Positions 35,422-47,500 of a DNA stretch of 64,000 nucleotides are shown here, piece by piece. Made by a program: the position numbers and the translations under genes. Source of the stretch: Adiantum capillus-veneris (lineage: Eukaryota > Streptophyta > Polypodiopsida > Polypodiales > Pteridaceae); NCBI GenBank assembly GCA_014529385.2, contig CM043964.1:106144087-106208086 (forward strand), in the 5' to 3' direction. Position 1 is the first letter of the stretch. The number at the start of each line of letters is the position of its first letter. The notes under the pieces were generated by a model. The model ran no database searches. It was given only the letters and a program-made list of their open reading frames with translations, and was not told the origin of the DNA.

Positions 35422-37320
35422 ACAAATACTGAAGGCTCCATATTGGACCAAAGTGTTCCATGTGCATGTATGTGCTTCAAATTTTGCATCTTAGCTCAGC
35501 CAGGAGAGGGGACTATGAATTTTTCTATATCATATGCTAGCATACAACTAAACCTAACAGAAAAGAATTACACTACAACTAAAAGAGAAGTTCTTGGAAT
35601 GGTGTATGCAGTCAAGAAATTTAGGCACCACTTTTGTTAGCTAACAAGTTTGTCTTTTTTGTGGATAATCAAGTGTTACTCTATTTGGTGAATAAGCCAT
35701 GCAATACAAGAAGGATTGTGGGATGGTTCATCAGCCTACTTGAATATGACTTCACAATGGTAGTCAAAAAGGGCACCACACACCAAAGAGCGGATCATCT
35801 ATCAAGGCTTACCTCAGTAGAAGCACCCAAAGAGGTAGACAATGATTTACCAGATGCGTATTTGTTCTCTGTGGAAATGATTCCAAGATGTTCAAAAGAT
35901 CTTGTATCCTTAATGACTCTAGCTCAAGTAGATTCCCAAATACCTCTTCCTATTACACCATGATTGATAGAGAAATCCACCCTACATCAATTGCTAGCTG
36001 GAAGATTGTATCGAAAAAACAAGGATGGGATCTTGTTTTTGTGCTTAATACCGAGGAACAAGAAGTGTACGTGAGTCAAGCTCATATCACGGTAGTAAGA
36101 CTGATTTCAATGATGCCATAGTGGAGTAAGTAACTAGTGGAATATCTGACTGAAAGAATATTCCCAAAAGATATGAGTAAATGACAAAGAAGGGCAATAA
36201 AGACTGAAGCATCCAACTATGCAATTATCGGGAATCAGCTTTACAGACGAGGAAAGGACCAATAGCTTAGACTGTGTGCCAATGAAGATGAGTATCTTCC
36301 TATCTTGGAACAAGCGTATGCAAGTCTCACAGGAGGTCATTTGTCTCATGAAACCATAGCCAAGGCTATATTGATGGCATGCATATGGTGGCCAACATTG
36401 TTTGCCAATGCCAAAGAATTTGTTCGATGATGTGATTCATGCCAACGAGCAAAGATGTGGACACAAATTGGAAGTATGCCACTGCGACCTATGAGTACGT
36501 GCATTTGCTAAGTGGGGTATAGATTTTGTGGGTCCCATACAACCACTGGGATGTAAAATGTGAGCACAATATATCATTGTGGCCACAAATTACTTAAACA
36601 AATGGGCCAAAGCATGAGCCACTAGAAAGAATGATGCTAGAACCACTTCTACATTCCTGTACAAATGCATATTTGCTAGGTATGTACTTCCTATTGAGCT
36701 TGTAAGTGATAGGGGTTTGCATTTTCTCAATGAAGTGATCACCTCATGATCGAACACTTGCTAAGTAAGTTCATGGTGATACATATCATTATCAAGAAAA
36801 TGGTCAAGCAGAACGTACAAACAAGATCCTAAGCTCTGTATTAACCAAATTTGTTAGTTCAAGAAGAATGGACTGGGAGAGACATCTTCATTTTTCCTTA
36901 TAGGCGTATAAAGTTTTGATTAACATAGCCTTGAACACGACTCCTTTTAACTTGGTCTATGGATTAGATGCAATACGACCAATGGAGTTCTTATTACCCA
37001 CTCTCAAAGTTGCACACGAGTTGAAAGGGCACAAGTTTTTAGAACAACTCGAGGACTTAGAATGACTAGATGAATAGAGACTAGCAGCCATTGCCCATAT
37101 ATGTGCACAAAAACAAAAACAAAAATAGTTTTGTTACTCACATTTGCTAACAAAAAATTTCAAACAAGGGGATTTGGTTCTAGTTTACTCTTGAAACAGC
37201 ATATACCCAAGTTCAAGAAAAAGGGACACGGTCCTTTTGTCATTGAAGATGTTTCTGTGGAACGAGTGTCTAAGCTCACTATCCTATCTTATTGCAGATT
37301 TAGCGAGAACCACAAATAAA
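35422..37320 (+). pseudogene. Element A RNase H and integrase (right part of A, degenerate)
   Basis: Starts mid-domain with LKAPYWTKVFHVHV directly after the B target duplication. RNase H continues with TTKREVLGMVYAVKKFRHHF and FFVDNQVLLYLVNK, then KKGTTHQRADHLSRL (35770). Integrase zinc region: GGHLSHETIAKAILMACIWW and CDSCQRAKM (36330-36460). The catalytic Asp region GIDFVGPIQPLG (about 36520) and SDRGLHFLNEV (about 36710) remain; the Glu region is frameshifted. LKQHIPKFKKKGHGPFVIED (37190) is the C-terminal module. Many frameshifts and TAG/TGA stops. Fragment H is a close relative. Confidence 0.87.
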
Positions 37321-37707
37321 TTGTCAATCCATGAGACGAAGCTGACTCGACTGGTGCATAGAGGCTACAAGAGGTTTTCAATCTCTTGAAAAAAAATAAA
37401 CAAGTCTCATCTAACTCAAGCTACACTCAAGTGACTGAAATCACTAAAAGCCAATCGCTCATTGGCAAACAAATCACATTCATTACAGCATCACACGACA
37501 TCCAAACGTAACAAAACTTCTAGGACATGTTTATAAGACCTAATCACACATGCTTATGGTCTCAAATCCCACTTTAGGTCAAGTGCCAAAATCGCAATTA
37601 TTAACAGCAGTGGATTTTTGACCTAGTCATTTTCGACCCAGAATGCACCTAAATGCTTAGCAATGATGCCCCAATACCCCGCCTATGCTTAGTTTTTTAT
37701 TTTGAAG
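37321..37707. other. Non-coding tail of element A / spacer to F
   Basis: AT-rich, without frames. It probably holds the 3' untranslated part of A, but no A 3' LTR is recognised before the LTR of F. Confidence 0.4.
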
Positions 37708-38171
37708 TGTGAATTCCTACTTATGATGAAATTAGACACGGCGACGCCAAAAGCTACGAAATACTGTGATGTGTTTACGTCAATGCGTAGAGCTTTTACC
37801 TGCGGTTGCAATGCAACAAACATGACTGCAATGTGACAACCAGGGAGGGAGTAGGAAGCGCGAGTAGAAGAGAAGTAAGCACTTTTAGCTCACGCTGTGT
37901 ATTTCATTATCCAAAACTTAATAATAACTTCCAAAAATTGGTTTTTATACCTTAGCCAAGATTTTTGGTGGTCAAAACTAATAATCTGGGAGCTGTAACT
38001 AAAGATTGGTAATGAAAGGTTGATACAATCTAGAAGCTTGTATCCCCGGCTCATCAATTACAAGGTTTACCCAAAAAATAGAAGTTACAATATTTCCAAT
38101 TTATCAAAAATAATAAGTGTTTTTACAATGAGAGCTCCAAAAATGGTATGCGAGTTAGCTTGCTGCTAACA
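37708..38171 (-). repeat. 3' LTR of element F
   Basis: On the minus strand it begins TGTTAGCAGC after the purine tract and ends GGAATTCACA, 464 bp. It shares CTTGGCTAAGGTATAAAA and AAGTTTTGGATAAT with the G LTR; the TATA box is at plus 37942-37949. The left boundary is set by the CACA end, as in G. Confidence 0.7.
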
Positions 38172-38388
38172 TTCCTCCCCTCCTCACCTATGTTGTCGCT
38201 TGACACAGCTTTATGGGCTAAAATAGTCTTCGGGTTGACGGTTGGCGAGGCGGTCTTTAAGTGCATTTAGGGCCTTTTCGTATCTGATCTTCCTCTCTTT
38301 ATCTGGCACCTGCAAAACTGCATAGTTACTCTGTTTTTAAGCTCCAATGCTGAGTAGGCTACAAATCTTCATGTCAGGTTGCTGATCA

Positions 38389-40224
38389 CTAACCCAAATA
38401 TCTTTGTTCGCCAAGTGAAGAACCCTGTGGAGAATGCTTCCTCAAACGCCAACATATTATGTGATGGAACATGCATCTGGCATAGAAGCCATAAAGGACT
38501 TCTTCGGAAGGTTGTCCACTGAGATCATAGCATAAACCTTTATTACCCTCGAGGAATGACATCCACGGGGTGCCTGCTTGCTCTGGCTTATGGAGAACTT
38601 CAATGCTGGTGAACAGCATTTGGCAGATTTTATACAGCATTGCACATGATAGATCCGGAAGACTTTTAAACAATGACATGGTGCCCGTTAGAGTTTTCAC
38701 CATGTATTCTTCTTTCGGTGGTTCCTTTTCTGGAGTAGGCAACCACGGGTAGTTCAGCCAGGTTGGCCGCTTCTTTGTTAATGCCTCATGTGCTTGCCAG
38801 GTCCTTACTCTTGGTACATGACAAAAAGTAGGATCCTTTTGTAGGGCCGTAGGTGCTCTTGTGAAAGAATCAAATACCTTGGATTCTTGTTCAACCAGTT
38901 CAGCCTCCATTTTGGGCGGTCTTGATCTACGCCTTCTCCTTGCATGTCTTTGTAAAGCCTCTCTTTGACTTGGAACACATCCACCTTTATCAAAGGATAT
39001 GGCATGGACTGTTGATGCCATTGTGCTTTGATTTGATTAGGAATGAGTTGTGTAACGTTGACGGAGTGAAGAACTCTCAACTCCCAATCCATTGCTCCTT
39101 TCCACTACTCATCCACCTCTTGTGTAATCTTTTCTTTCAGTGCGTCTTCTTCAGCTTTTTGACAGCTTGACCATTGGCACTGTATCAGTTTCTGTTATTT
39201 GTACCTGAAATTCCTTCTCGCCACCTAGCCCTTTTGTTGGTTGTGTCTCCATCTCAGCGAGAAAGAAATGGAGGGGATATCTATCTGTGGTTGTTCTGAA
39301 GTTCCTGATTCTTCTTGAGTTTCTGGCCGGTTGGCTATTTCTTTTAGCAGCTCATCTTCTTATTGGACCCGCATTAAAGCCAGGTCTTGCACTGAGACTA
39401 CTCCAGTTTTATCTCCAGCTCGAGGTCTTTGTTCTTTTTTTCTAATGCTTTGTAGACTTCGTCTATCCCTTTGATTAGGCCACTGTGGGATTTTTCTCAT
39501 AGTTGCCACAAGAAAGTTACATGATCATTTATTCTTTGTTCTGAGTATTGCAGGGAGGCGTTCGCTACATCTAATTGTACTTGCATCTTCTGAACTGACA
39601 GGGTTGTAGTTAGAAGTTCGTTGGTAACTTCTGTCAACTGTTCATCTTTTGCTTTGCAAGCATCTGACAACTTCGTAAGTAGGTCACCGATCTCCTCCAT
39701 CTCTTTTTGATGTTTATCCCTTACTAGCCGATGTTGTTCAGCTTCAGCTTTCAATTCTTGCACTTGCCTTTGTAGATCGGTGATGACATTTAATATGTCA
39801 TCTAAATCTCCTTGGAGAGCGTCAATCACCACCTCTAGTTCTTTAGCCTTTGTGTTGCGGCTAAGTGTTGTTGTTCGGAGTCTTTCCATCATGTCCTGCA
39901 TTTCTTTGGCATACTCGTTGACTTGCAGGATTACCTCATTTGTTAGATTTCCAATCTTCATTTTGTGCTAGCTGCCTAGATGTCTTGGCAGTCTCTTGTG
40001 TCTCTCTCAACTGCGTCGTGGCAACTGGTTGTTCTTGTTCTTGAGGCTGTGGGTGGCTGATCTTCTTCCGTTGTGTCATCCTGGGGCTTCATGGATGCCT
40101 CGGCCTTTTCTTGTTGTGTAAAGATAGAAGTGGTTTCTTCGGATTCTTGTTCTCTTGCTTGCTCAAACTTTGTGGTGTCCTCTGGTGTACGACTCGCTGC
40201 CCTTTTTGGCTCTGGCTCTGGCTG

Positions 40225-40267
<43 letters not shown>

Positions 40268-41850
40268 CTCTTGCTCTTGCTCTTGCTCTTTGTGTTGCTC
40301 TTGTGTAGTAGTGGCATGCTGTGTAGATTCGGCTACTTCTCTTTGTTCAGGCTCTGTCTCTTTTGTAGACTCAGTTTCTGTACCTTTATCTGCTGGTGAT
40401 GGTGGTGGGCTTGGCATGGGGTGATCATGCTATTCTAAAGCAGGTGAAGAAGGTCGAGGAGACATATCACCTTGATCATGTTGTGCTTCTCCTTGTGCAA
40501 TTGCTTCCTCTACTTGCTTTTGCTTCTCTTGTGCAATTGCTTCCTCTACTTGCTTTTGTTGCTCCGCCGCCTCTTTAGCTTTCCGTTTCACTAGCTTCAA
40601 AGCTTCTGCTTCTTGATACATTTTTTCCAGTAACTCAGTGGGATCTTCTACCTATTTCCTGGCATGGTGCTTTGTTCTTGGTCCTTTCAATTCAATTGGT
40701 ACCCATTTTGTTGATTCCTTGCCTTGTGCTTGGCAGCTACGTTCATAGAACTGCTTTTCTCTTTTAAACCTGGTATGTTTCCGTTCCAGCTCCTCCTGAT
40801 GTGCTACCATGGCTTTTCTTTTCATCTCTTTCCTTCGTGCTCTTTTTTCCTCATTATCTGAGCTTTCACTGCTATGTCATTCTAGTGAGCTCTTAGCAGA
40901 CTCTTCATCAGACTTGTATGTTCTCTTGGTAGATCTTGTTGCTCGAGGGGATGGTTGTGCGGACACGATCCAAGTGTTTTGATCTGGGGCACGTGGCAAG
41001 TTGTCAGTTATGCCGATAGCATGGTAGGCAATCCTGGTTAGAACCTCTGGTGCTCCCAGATATGTTATTTTTTCTTCTTTCTTTGTCCGTTTCAGTGTAG
41101 ACAACACGTACTGTGCATGGTCAATTGGTTGCCTGGTTGTTGATTTGAGAACTTGTGTAAATGTTGTGGCAATCTCATGATTGGGTATCGTATACCTTGG
41201 TGGTCTCTTGGAGAGGAATTGAAAGTGCTGATGATACAATCTTGTAGGCTCTTCCACCTATTTTTGGATGAGGTCGGCAAATGTCGCAGTGACGGTTTCC
41301 TTGGTGAAAGTTCTTGCCGTCTTTCTATCTCTTTCTCTCATTGTCATTCCTTCTGTGGTCAGTTTAAGAGCTTCTGCCACTATGTCTTTTGTAATCACCA
41401 CTTTGACTTTGTTCCCTTGCTAGGCAAACATTTGGGCAGTTCCATCTTCTTTGATCGTGGACAAGAGCTCATAAGCTTTTTGGAAATCCACTCCACATGG
41501 CCCTTGTTCATAAAACTCTCTGAGCCCAAGCCTTTTGTTGGCTTCTTTGTCTTGGGCTTTGCAGTGACATCATAAACTTTTTTTGGTAGAAGTTGCAGTT
41601 CTATCTGATGTCCTTCTTTGCTGCTATTATGCTCTTCCAATTGTTTTCTTGACAGATAGGTCGCTTTGGCAGTTTTGACTGAACTGGGGTCCAGTTGGTA
41701 GCTCTTGCAGCTTCTCCTTTTGCAAGAGCTTCTTCTTGGCCCTCTCTGCAGTTTGCATGGCTTCTGTTAAGTGAATAGAGCGTCAAAGTTAGCAGATTTG
41801 GCAGATTTTTCTCTAAAATGTCCTTCAGTCCGAAATGTTGACAAATTGAG
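38389..41850 (-). pseudogene. Element F long ORF, unknown protein family
   Basis: Read right to left: NKGHVEWISKKLMSSC and KWVVITKDIVAEALKLTTEG (about 41560-41390), then YLGAPEVLTRIAYHAIG (about 41030), a basic Lys/Glu/Arg region with AKEAAEQQKQVEEAIAQ repeats (40620-40430), Glu-Pro/Glu-Gln dipeptide repeats (40200-40300), a long coiled coil (39961-39497, heptad-like Leu/Ile spacing) and a conserved end with WLNYPWLP and GNKGLCYDLSGQPSEEVLYG (about 38760-38480). Several frameshifts and stops (TGA at about 40874, TAG at about 40433). The N-terminal VVITKDIVAEA segment resembles VLVTSETIAFA in the extra ORF of C. No enzyme motif. Roughly 1100 residues if intact. Confidence 0.6.
40204..40293. 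repeat. Hexanucleotide (GGCTCT)n / (TGCTCT)n array inside F ORF
   Basis: About ten GGCTCT units then three TGCTCT units; on the minus strand they read (Glu-Pro)n and (Glu-Gln)n. One unit near 40225 is shortened to GGCT, a 2-bp loss that shifts the reading frame of everything downstream in F. Confidence 0.9.
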
Positions 41851-41900
41851 TCCAATTTGCTTCAAATCAATTTTTGAACATGCATAGATGTATAAAAACA

Positions 41901-43900
41901 TCTAAAGGTCAAATTCATGAAGTCAAATGCAACAAAAGTAAGTAATCGTGATTATTTACATCTGAGTAATTTTTTCAACTTTTTGCAAATTTGACATTAT
42001 AGGCTTGAAGTATACATCAATTAGATACTCTGAGTGAAATATGGACTCATTTGGGTGCACAGGGTAAAACTGGTGCCAGATTTAGGCTTTAGGTCTCTGA
42101 AACAGTAGATGTAAGAAAATTTTGAGATTTTGAGCTCCAAATTTGTTCAAACTTGGCTAGTGGGCTTAGGACATCATGTACTTTGGATCTATGATGGCAA
42201 AGTTGCAAATTTCTTCCATCTTGGCCAAAAAGTAAATAATTATGATTATTAACTTTTTTCATCAAAATGAGCATTTTTTGGTACAACTTGGTTCTAGGCA
42301 TGGTATAGACCTTGTGCATGTGATAGGAGGTGATTTGGATCAAAAAATGTGGCTCATAACTCAAAAATTGACTTGCAATGACTTCTTTGCATTTTTTGGC
42401 AATTTCCCAAGTTATAGTTGATCATTTTGGCTCATATTTGAAATTTGGCATGTAATGGGTGTGTACAAGTGATAGGTGAGATGATGATACAATTTTCAAG
42501 CCAAAATAGTACAAAAGTAAATAATCGTGATTATTTACAACAATCAATATTTTCTTGCAAAAATTGTAAATTTTGACTTAAATATATTCTATACACTTAA
42601 AACAAGTCCTAAATTGAATTTGGTAAAGTTTGGTCTTGACCGCATCACTTTGTGCTTTGTCGACACTATGAAATCACCGATTTTTGTGACTACATGGCCT
42701 GTAGAGTTGGCTAGTCACATTTGAGGCTATGGACTTGTCCGCAACATAGTTGTGAAGCAACTCATCCAATTTTGTCCCATTTGGAGTCAGTTTGACATCG
42801 TATGTTGAATTTGACGCTTTGTAGCCTTCAAGCCATTTTTTGCTTTTCGAGGGCTTTGCTTGATTGATTTTACGAAACCAATCATATACATTGTGTATAG
42901 TCCTCATATGCAAGCTCTATGTGGAGTCAGAATCAAATTCTGGCATCTGCCAAAAACCTAGCTTTTCTACTTGGGATCCCCTCGACCCTTGCCGAATGGT
43001 CAACTATTATTATAGAAGTTGGGGCATGCTACAGTTCAAATCTCATCCGATTTGGTTGAGCTGACAGGCCGCTATGGTCGATTTTTGGTCGTAGGTCTTC
43101 GTGCACTACTTGAATTCTAGGGTTTTTCGAGGGGTTTAGACTAGCTACCGACCGTACAAAATGATCATTGATGAGTAAAGAACTTACCCCTCATGTCTCG
43201 TGTGAGACGGCGCTGAAAACAGGTGACTGTGGACTCCGAAAAATACGCACAAAGGAGGTCAAAAAGCTCTTTCTCCAAACGCAACGAGTGGAAATGAGGT
43301 GATTTTAGCCTACCTTGGGTATCTATACTCGGACTTCCCAAACCATTTTTCCTCAAATTTTCCTGTTAGTCCTACTAGGCCGTGAAATCTATGTTAGACT
43401 CAAAAAATTTCTCGATGAGATTCCTATAGCTCATTCTGCAAGAATTCTGCAAAAGTAGGTTCGGCCGCCCAATTTAGGCTTCCTGCTTCCATTTTGCCGA
43501 TTTCATTGAAATTTTTTGTGCTTGTCCACCTTGTCTTTCTAATCACCATCATGTCTTCAGTTTTTCCATCTGAGCTCCTTTGCTATTTATTATTAATTTT
43601 TTACTTGTTTATTGGAAAAGTCAAAGAGAATAACAAAATGTGCTAAAAAAGCAAAGTGAAAATCCATTGAAAAACATAGTATAATTGTTTTTTGTTGGAT
43701 TTCTCTATCTTTAAGTCTCAATATCAAGAAAAATGATGAAAAATAACCAAAAAGGACTATTTTTTATTATTTTCTTATAGTATATACACTATTTACTCTC
43801 ATCGAGAAGATATTATCAGTTAAATTTCCCTGTTTATGATTTATAAGGGCATTATTAGGTAATTTTGCAAAAATCACATGTTAGCATCAAACTTTTTCCT
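41901..43900. other. Non-coding AT-rich spacer with repeated palindromes
   Basis: No TE domain or convincing ORF on either strand. It contains three spaced copies of a palindromic motif (described separately) and diffuse internal similarity at about 290-bp spacing. It may be the decayed leader or 5' LTR region of F. Confidence 0.4.
41938..42538. repeat. Three copies of a 22-bp palindrome at ~290-bp spacing
   Basis: Copies at 41938-41959, 42232-42253 and 42517-42538. The third is perfect: GTAAATAATC, 2-nt centre GT, GATTATTTAC. The other two have one and a few changes. Each is preceded by an AAAA(G) run. Spacings are 294 and 285 bp, so a degenerate tandem repeat of about 290 bp is likely. Confidence 0.75.
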
Positions 43901-43927
43901 CCCTCTTTAAACATTGCCCTTAATTAC

Positions 43928-44771
43928 TTAGTACTCTTCCACCCCTCTTAGATGGCGTACTCCAGGACAACTATGTCCATGGGTTGAACAATCGTGTCTA
44001 TGCATAGCCTTGGTTGGCTCTACCATGCTTTGAAGATCAATGCAGTTTAAACCATTATGTTGTGCAAGAGTTCGGTACCCAAATTTTCCTAACTCCTTGC
44101 ATGCTACTTGTAGAATTTTCTTGTTGATAGGATGGAGAAGGTTGATTACTTCGTGATTTGCTTTTCTAGTAATTGCCTTTCCATTCCTCCTTGCTTGGTG
44201 CAATTGGAACAATGAGTTGTCCGCCTTTAGGTGATAGCTTGAGCTTATTGATATTTCAATCTAGTACTACCTTGTATGTCCCCATCCAGGGAATTCCAAG
44301 AATCATCATCTCATTCATGTGTTCATCTGGTAAGCATACAAACAGATGAGGGCATAAACATCCATGTACTATCACATTTAAGTTGACTACTCCCAATGTT
44401 GGTGTTGGGTTCTTGTTGCATCCTATGATAATGGCTATTTCTACTGTCAAAGACTAACTTGTTGCTTTCTTGTACGTGGAATAACTGACTGCATTTATTC
44501 GAGCTCCTGTGTCGACCAATGCATTTGTGCTATGGTTGTTGAGTTGTACTTTGATGCGAAGGTCCATTCCATCTAACCATTCATCATCCGTTGACACTGC
44601 ATCTTTCTGCAATTCCCATTTTCTGTCATCTATTTCCAGTGTGCTGATGGAAATAGGTATTTGCTGATTCTTGACAGCAGCTTTCCTTTTGAGTACCCGA
44701 AGCCAAGCTTCCTCTTGGGCTTCATCAATAACCTGTTGTCGTTTTATCTTTCTTTGCTTAGCTAGCTGCAT
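43928..44771 (-). pseudogene. Element I gag end and aspartic protease
   Basis: The frame 44771-44454 ends in HSTNALVDTGARINAVS, an intact retropepsin active-site loop (D-T-G-A). After a stop the next frame (44450-44256) continues with HMNEMMILGIPWMGTYKVVL, the closing I-L-G-x-P-W motif. A TGA where the family has Trp (about 44247) precedes LSPKGGQLIVPIAPSKEEW and a linker to about 43928. Substrate: the element's own polyprotein. RT is missing. Confidence 0.75.
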
Positions 44772-45990
44772 GCATTCTTTCTAGCAATTCATTGGTTAGT
44801 GGAAAATTGTAATTCTTTAAACGACATCCACTAATCCAATTAGCCATTGATTCACCATCTAGGATGGACAACTTAATTTCTCCACTTGGAGATACATCTT
44901 AAATGGTAAACGGCGGTCCGTTTCCCTTTTTCTTAAACTTGGGAATATGTTGCTTAAGGGAATAGACTAAAACTAAGTCCCATTTTTTGAAGATTTTTGT
45001 AATTAAATGGGAATCAAAAAATTCTTTTTGTTTCGGCTTTTGTGCATAGATGTGAGCTACACGTGTTAGCCTTTGCTCATCTAGCTTATCTAAATCTTCA
45101 AGTCTTTCTGACAATTCATGTCCAGTCCACTCAAGATCCTTAGCTACCCTTAGTATCGGCAATAGAAATTCTATTGGCAGTATGGCATCAAGACCATAAA
45201 CAAGGTTAAAGGGTGTAGCATTTAAAGTTGTTTTGAATGAAACTCGATAAGCCCATAGAGCAGCATGGAGATTCATTTCACAGTCTGTCCTTCCTGAACT
45301 AACCACTTTAGTCACACCGAGCTAAGAAATTTATTTGTATGCTCATCTTGTCCGTTTGCTTGTGGGTGATAGGGAGCTGATTTGCTATGGATGACCATAA
45401 ATTCATTAAGCAGATACTAGATTACCTCATTGAGGAAACGAGTCCCCCTATCATTGACAACTTCTATAGGTAGTCCATATCTTGTGAGCACATACTCATA
45501 TAAGAATGCGGCAGTGGTTCTGGCATCGTTCTTTTGGGTTGCTTTAGCCTCCGTCCACTTGGCCAAATTGTCTGTAGCTACAATGATATATTGAGCTTGG
45601 GTTCTATAAGCAGGTGGTTGTAAATCTTAAGGGCATGCTATCTACTCGTGTTGGCATTTTTGCTTGTTGACAAGCATCACACCTTTGAACATATTCTTCG
45701 GTATCTGCAAAAAGTGTTGGCCACCATATGCCTGCCATTAAGATTTCTCTTGCGGTGGTCTCACTAGAAAAGTGACCTCCAGCTAATCCAACATGTGCTT
45801 GTTCTATAATCAGAATATATTCGTTTTCATTTGCACAAAGATGCAAATGTTGATCCTTACCTCTCCGATACAATTGGTTTTCAATAAGAGCATAGTCTCT
45901 TGCTTTAGTTTCAATTGATCTTTGACGGCGTTTACTCATATCCTCAGGAAATGTTCGGCTCGATAAGTAAGACTAGATAGTTACTCCACT
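44772..45990 (-). pseudogene. Fragment H, integrase of the element A family
   Basis: Minus-strand integrase: LIENQLYRRGKDQ (45890), GGHFSSETTAREILMAGIWW and CDACQQAKM (45780-45650), NDRGTRFLNEV (about 45450; Asp present), SAPYHPQANGQDEHTNK (about 45360; Glu position altered to D/E context), AALWAYRVSFKTTLNATPFN (45260), IPKFKKKGNG (44930) and KLSILDGESMANWISG (44850). It closely follows element A's integrase (same LYRRGKDQ, CANE, KQHIPKFKKKG blocks), so H is a second copy of that family. It separates the gag start of I from its protease. Confidence 0.82.
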
Positions 45991-46283
45991 TAGGAACATA
46001 AAAATTTCATGCCAAACTTTGTCAGGTGCTTCAATGCTCCTGTACTGTGCCAAAAAGGCCTGATTCACACGGTTGTAGTCCAAAACCAACCCTCGAGTTT
46101 GTGCTTACATGACCTCTTCATAGTTATGTAACCAGACCTTTGCCTCATCCTGTAAACTATATTGCAGCAACCATAACAATATAGCTTGGTCTAATATATT
46201 CCGCATAACTTCCAATTTCTCAATGAAAGTCTGCACATTCTCATTAGGCAATCCATGAAACTGTGGAAACTCGTCTGCCATGT
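45990..46283 (-). pseudogene. Element I gag N-terminus
   Basis: A start Met at 46283 opens MADEFPQFHGLPNENVQTFI, the usual opening of plant Ty3/gypsy gag (Phe-x-Gly near the N-terminus, followed by a helix). WLLQYSLQDEAKVWLHNYEE (about 46170) is the conserved W-x-x-x-L..A..W segment. One stop near 46108. Cut at about 45990 by fragment H. Confidence 0.78.
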
Positions 46284-46572
46284 TTGATTGCCACTAAAAA
46301 CTTACATGTGACATCGTAAGCTCAAGGGATGTCGATGGATCACTCCAATACCTAATCCACCTCACACTGGGTAACGCGGCCCCCAGTACTTGTCTTCACA
46401 AAACCTCATGACCCCTCACAAAGGCTGCAATCCAAATTAAAAAACCACCTAAAATATTGTCCATAAATAGCACATACCTAAGCGGTTGTCCATAAGGACC
46501 CACATCCCCTTTACATTCTCTGCCTGCATAGTCGACAAATTTTGCAAAGATTGGAGCACATGAGGATTTCTC

Positions 46573-46590
46573 CTCCGTGGGGGCACCAAA
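46573..46590 (-). promoter_or_regulatory. Probable primer-binding site of element I
   Basis: Minus strand TTTTGGTGCCCCCACGG follows an LTR end ATCA. Its form (TTTTGGTGCC...) is that of gypsy primer sites, and it lies about 290 bp upstream of the gag start. Confidence 0.6.
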
Positions 46591-46591
46591 A

Positions 46592-47500
46592 TGATGTGGA
46601 GTGCAAACAACAATGAAAACAAATGCCCCTATAGCCTTGCATCGATCACACTGTCGGAAAGAACAACAGCTGCACCGTCGAATTTACCTGTGGTAAACGC
46701 CTGTAAAGCTTGGAGAAAAATAGCTCTAGCAAAAACCACACTTGGAATTAGAAGAATTAGAGAACATGAGTGTGTATATTGGCTTGCGTAGATGTCCTTA
46801 GAGCATCCATATGCTTGATTCCGATAAGGAATGAGCAAATTACAAGCAATTGAAGTTCGAGGGTTTTCAAAAAGCTCCAAAAAAGAGGTCTCTGGAAAGT
46901 GTCTCCAAGTGTGCAGAGAAATGCAGCTATTAAAGGGGGATTTTTTTGGCTCTTATCCCAAGGGATTTTCTCTCCCCTCTTAGCCGACTTCATTTCCCCC
47001 TTTAGGCACCTTTTTATTGGTCCATTTTGAGCCTTTTTTGGGTTAAAAATGGGATGCCGGCCACTTTTTGACCAAGGCAAGTGGGGGGGGACAGTGTCCG
47101 GGGACCAAAAAATGGGCAGGGCGCCTGTCCAAGCATTGGGAACACAAATTGGGCACCCCCTCCTCTCCCCAAAGTCCACAAGCCCTCACAAGCAAGGCCA
47201 AGAAGCTCCATTAACTTCTTTGATACACCCTTAGGGGGTACCCACTCCCCCCCTTATACCCTCCAATTTTCAATTGCTCCCCCCCATGTGGGGTTATTCC
47301 ATTGCCACTTGGCACCATCCTCCCACCTCCCTAATTGAGCCAATAAATTTCTTGTTTTGCTCCCCACACCGAGCAATCTTGGTGGAGGCGTGGCGGGTAA
47401 CTTCGAGCACCGAATGCAGCGCTGTAAAGCCCCAGCTCGGAGCTTATCACTTTGGCTATTTCCAAAAATTCTCGGCCACACTATTTCTAATTAAATCCAT
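46592..47500 (-). repeat. Probable 5' LTR of element I
   Basis: Lies directly upstream (minus sense) of the primer site, starts TG on the plus strand and has a minus-strand TATAAGG near 47256. No second copy is in the window, so the right end (about 47500) is a guess. 47040-47300 is unusually G/C-rich with runs of G or C. Confidence 0.5.

Larger units (their letters stand above)
37708..41900 (-). mobile_element. Element F, minus-strand non-autonomous LTR element (5' end not found)
   Basis: 3' LTR (37708-38171), purine tract (minus GGAGGGGAGGAA, plus 38172-38183) and one long broken ORF to about 41850, all on the minus strand. Protein and LTR resemble element G (47815-50779) and the same family is likely. 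No gag knuckle, RT or integrase. A 5' LTR copy is not seen to the right, so F is truncated or its 5' LTR has decayed. Confidence 0.75.
43900..47500 (-). mobile_element. Element I (Ty3/gypsy, minus strand), split by fragment H
   Basis: Right to left: LTR-like sequence from about 47500 to 46592, primer site (46573-46590), leader, gag start (46283-45990), then the foreign integrase H, then the gag end and protease (44771-43928). No RT follows; the element is cut at about 43900. The right end of the LTR is not fixed; a minus-strand TATAAGG lies near 47256. Confidence 0.6.

Noticed and set aside
40073-40424. Plus-strand frames of Leu-Trp, Ala-Leu or Ser-Gly repeats
   Set aside because: Opposite-strand shadows of the Glu-Pro repeat of element F, whose neighbouring minus-strand domains match element G.
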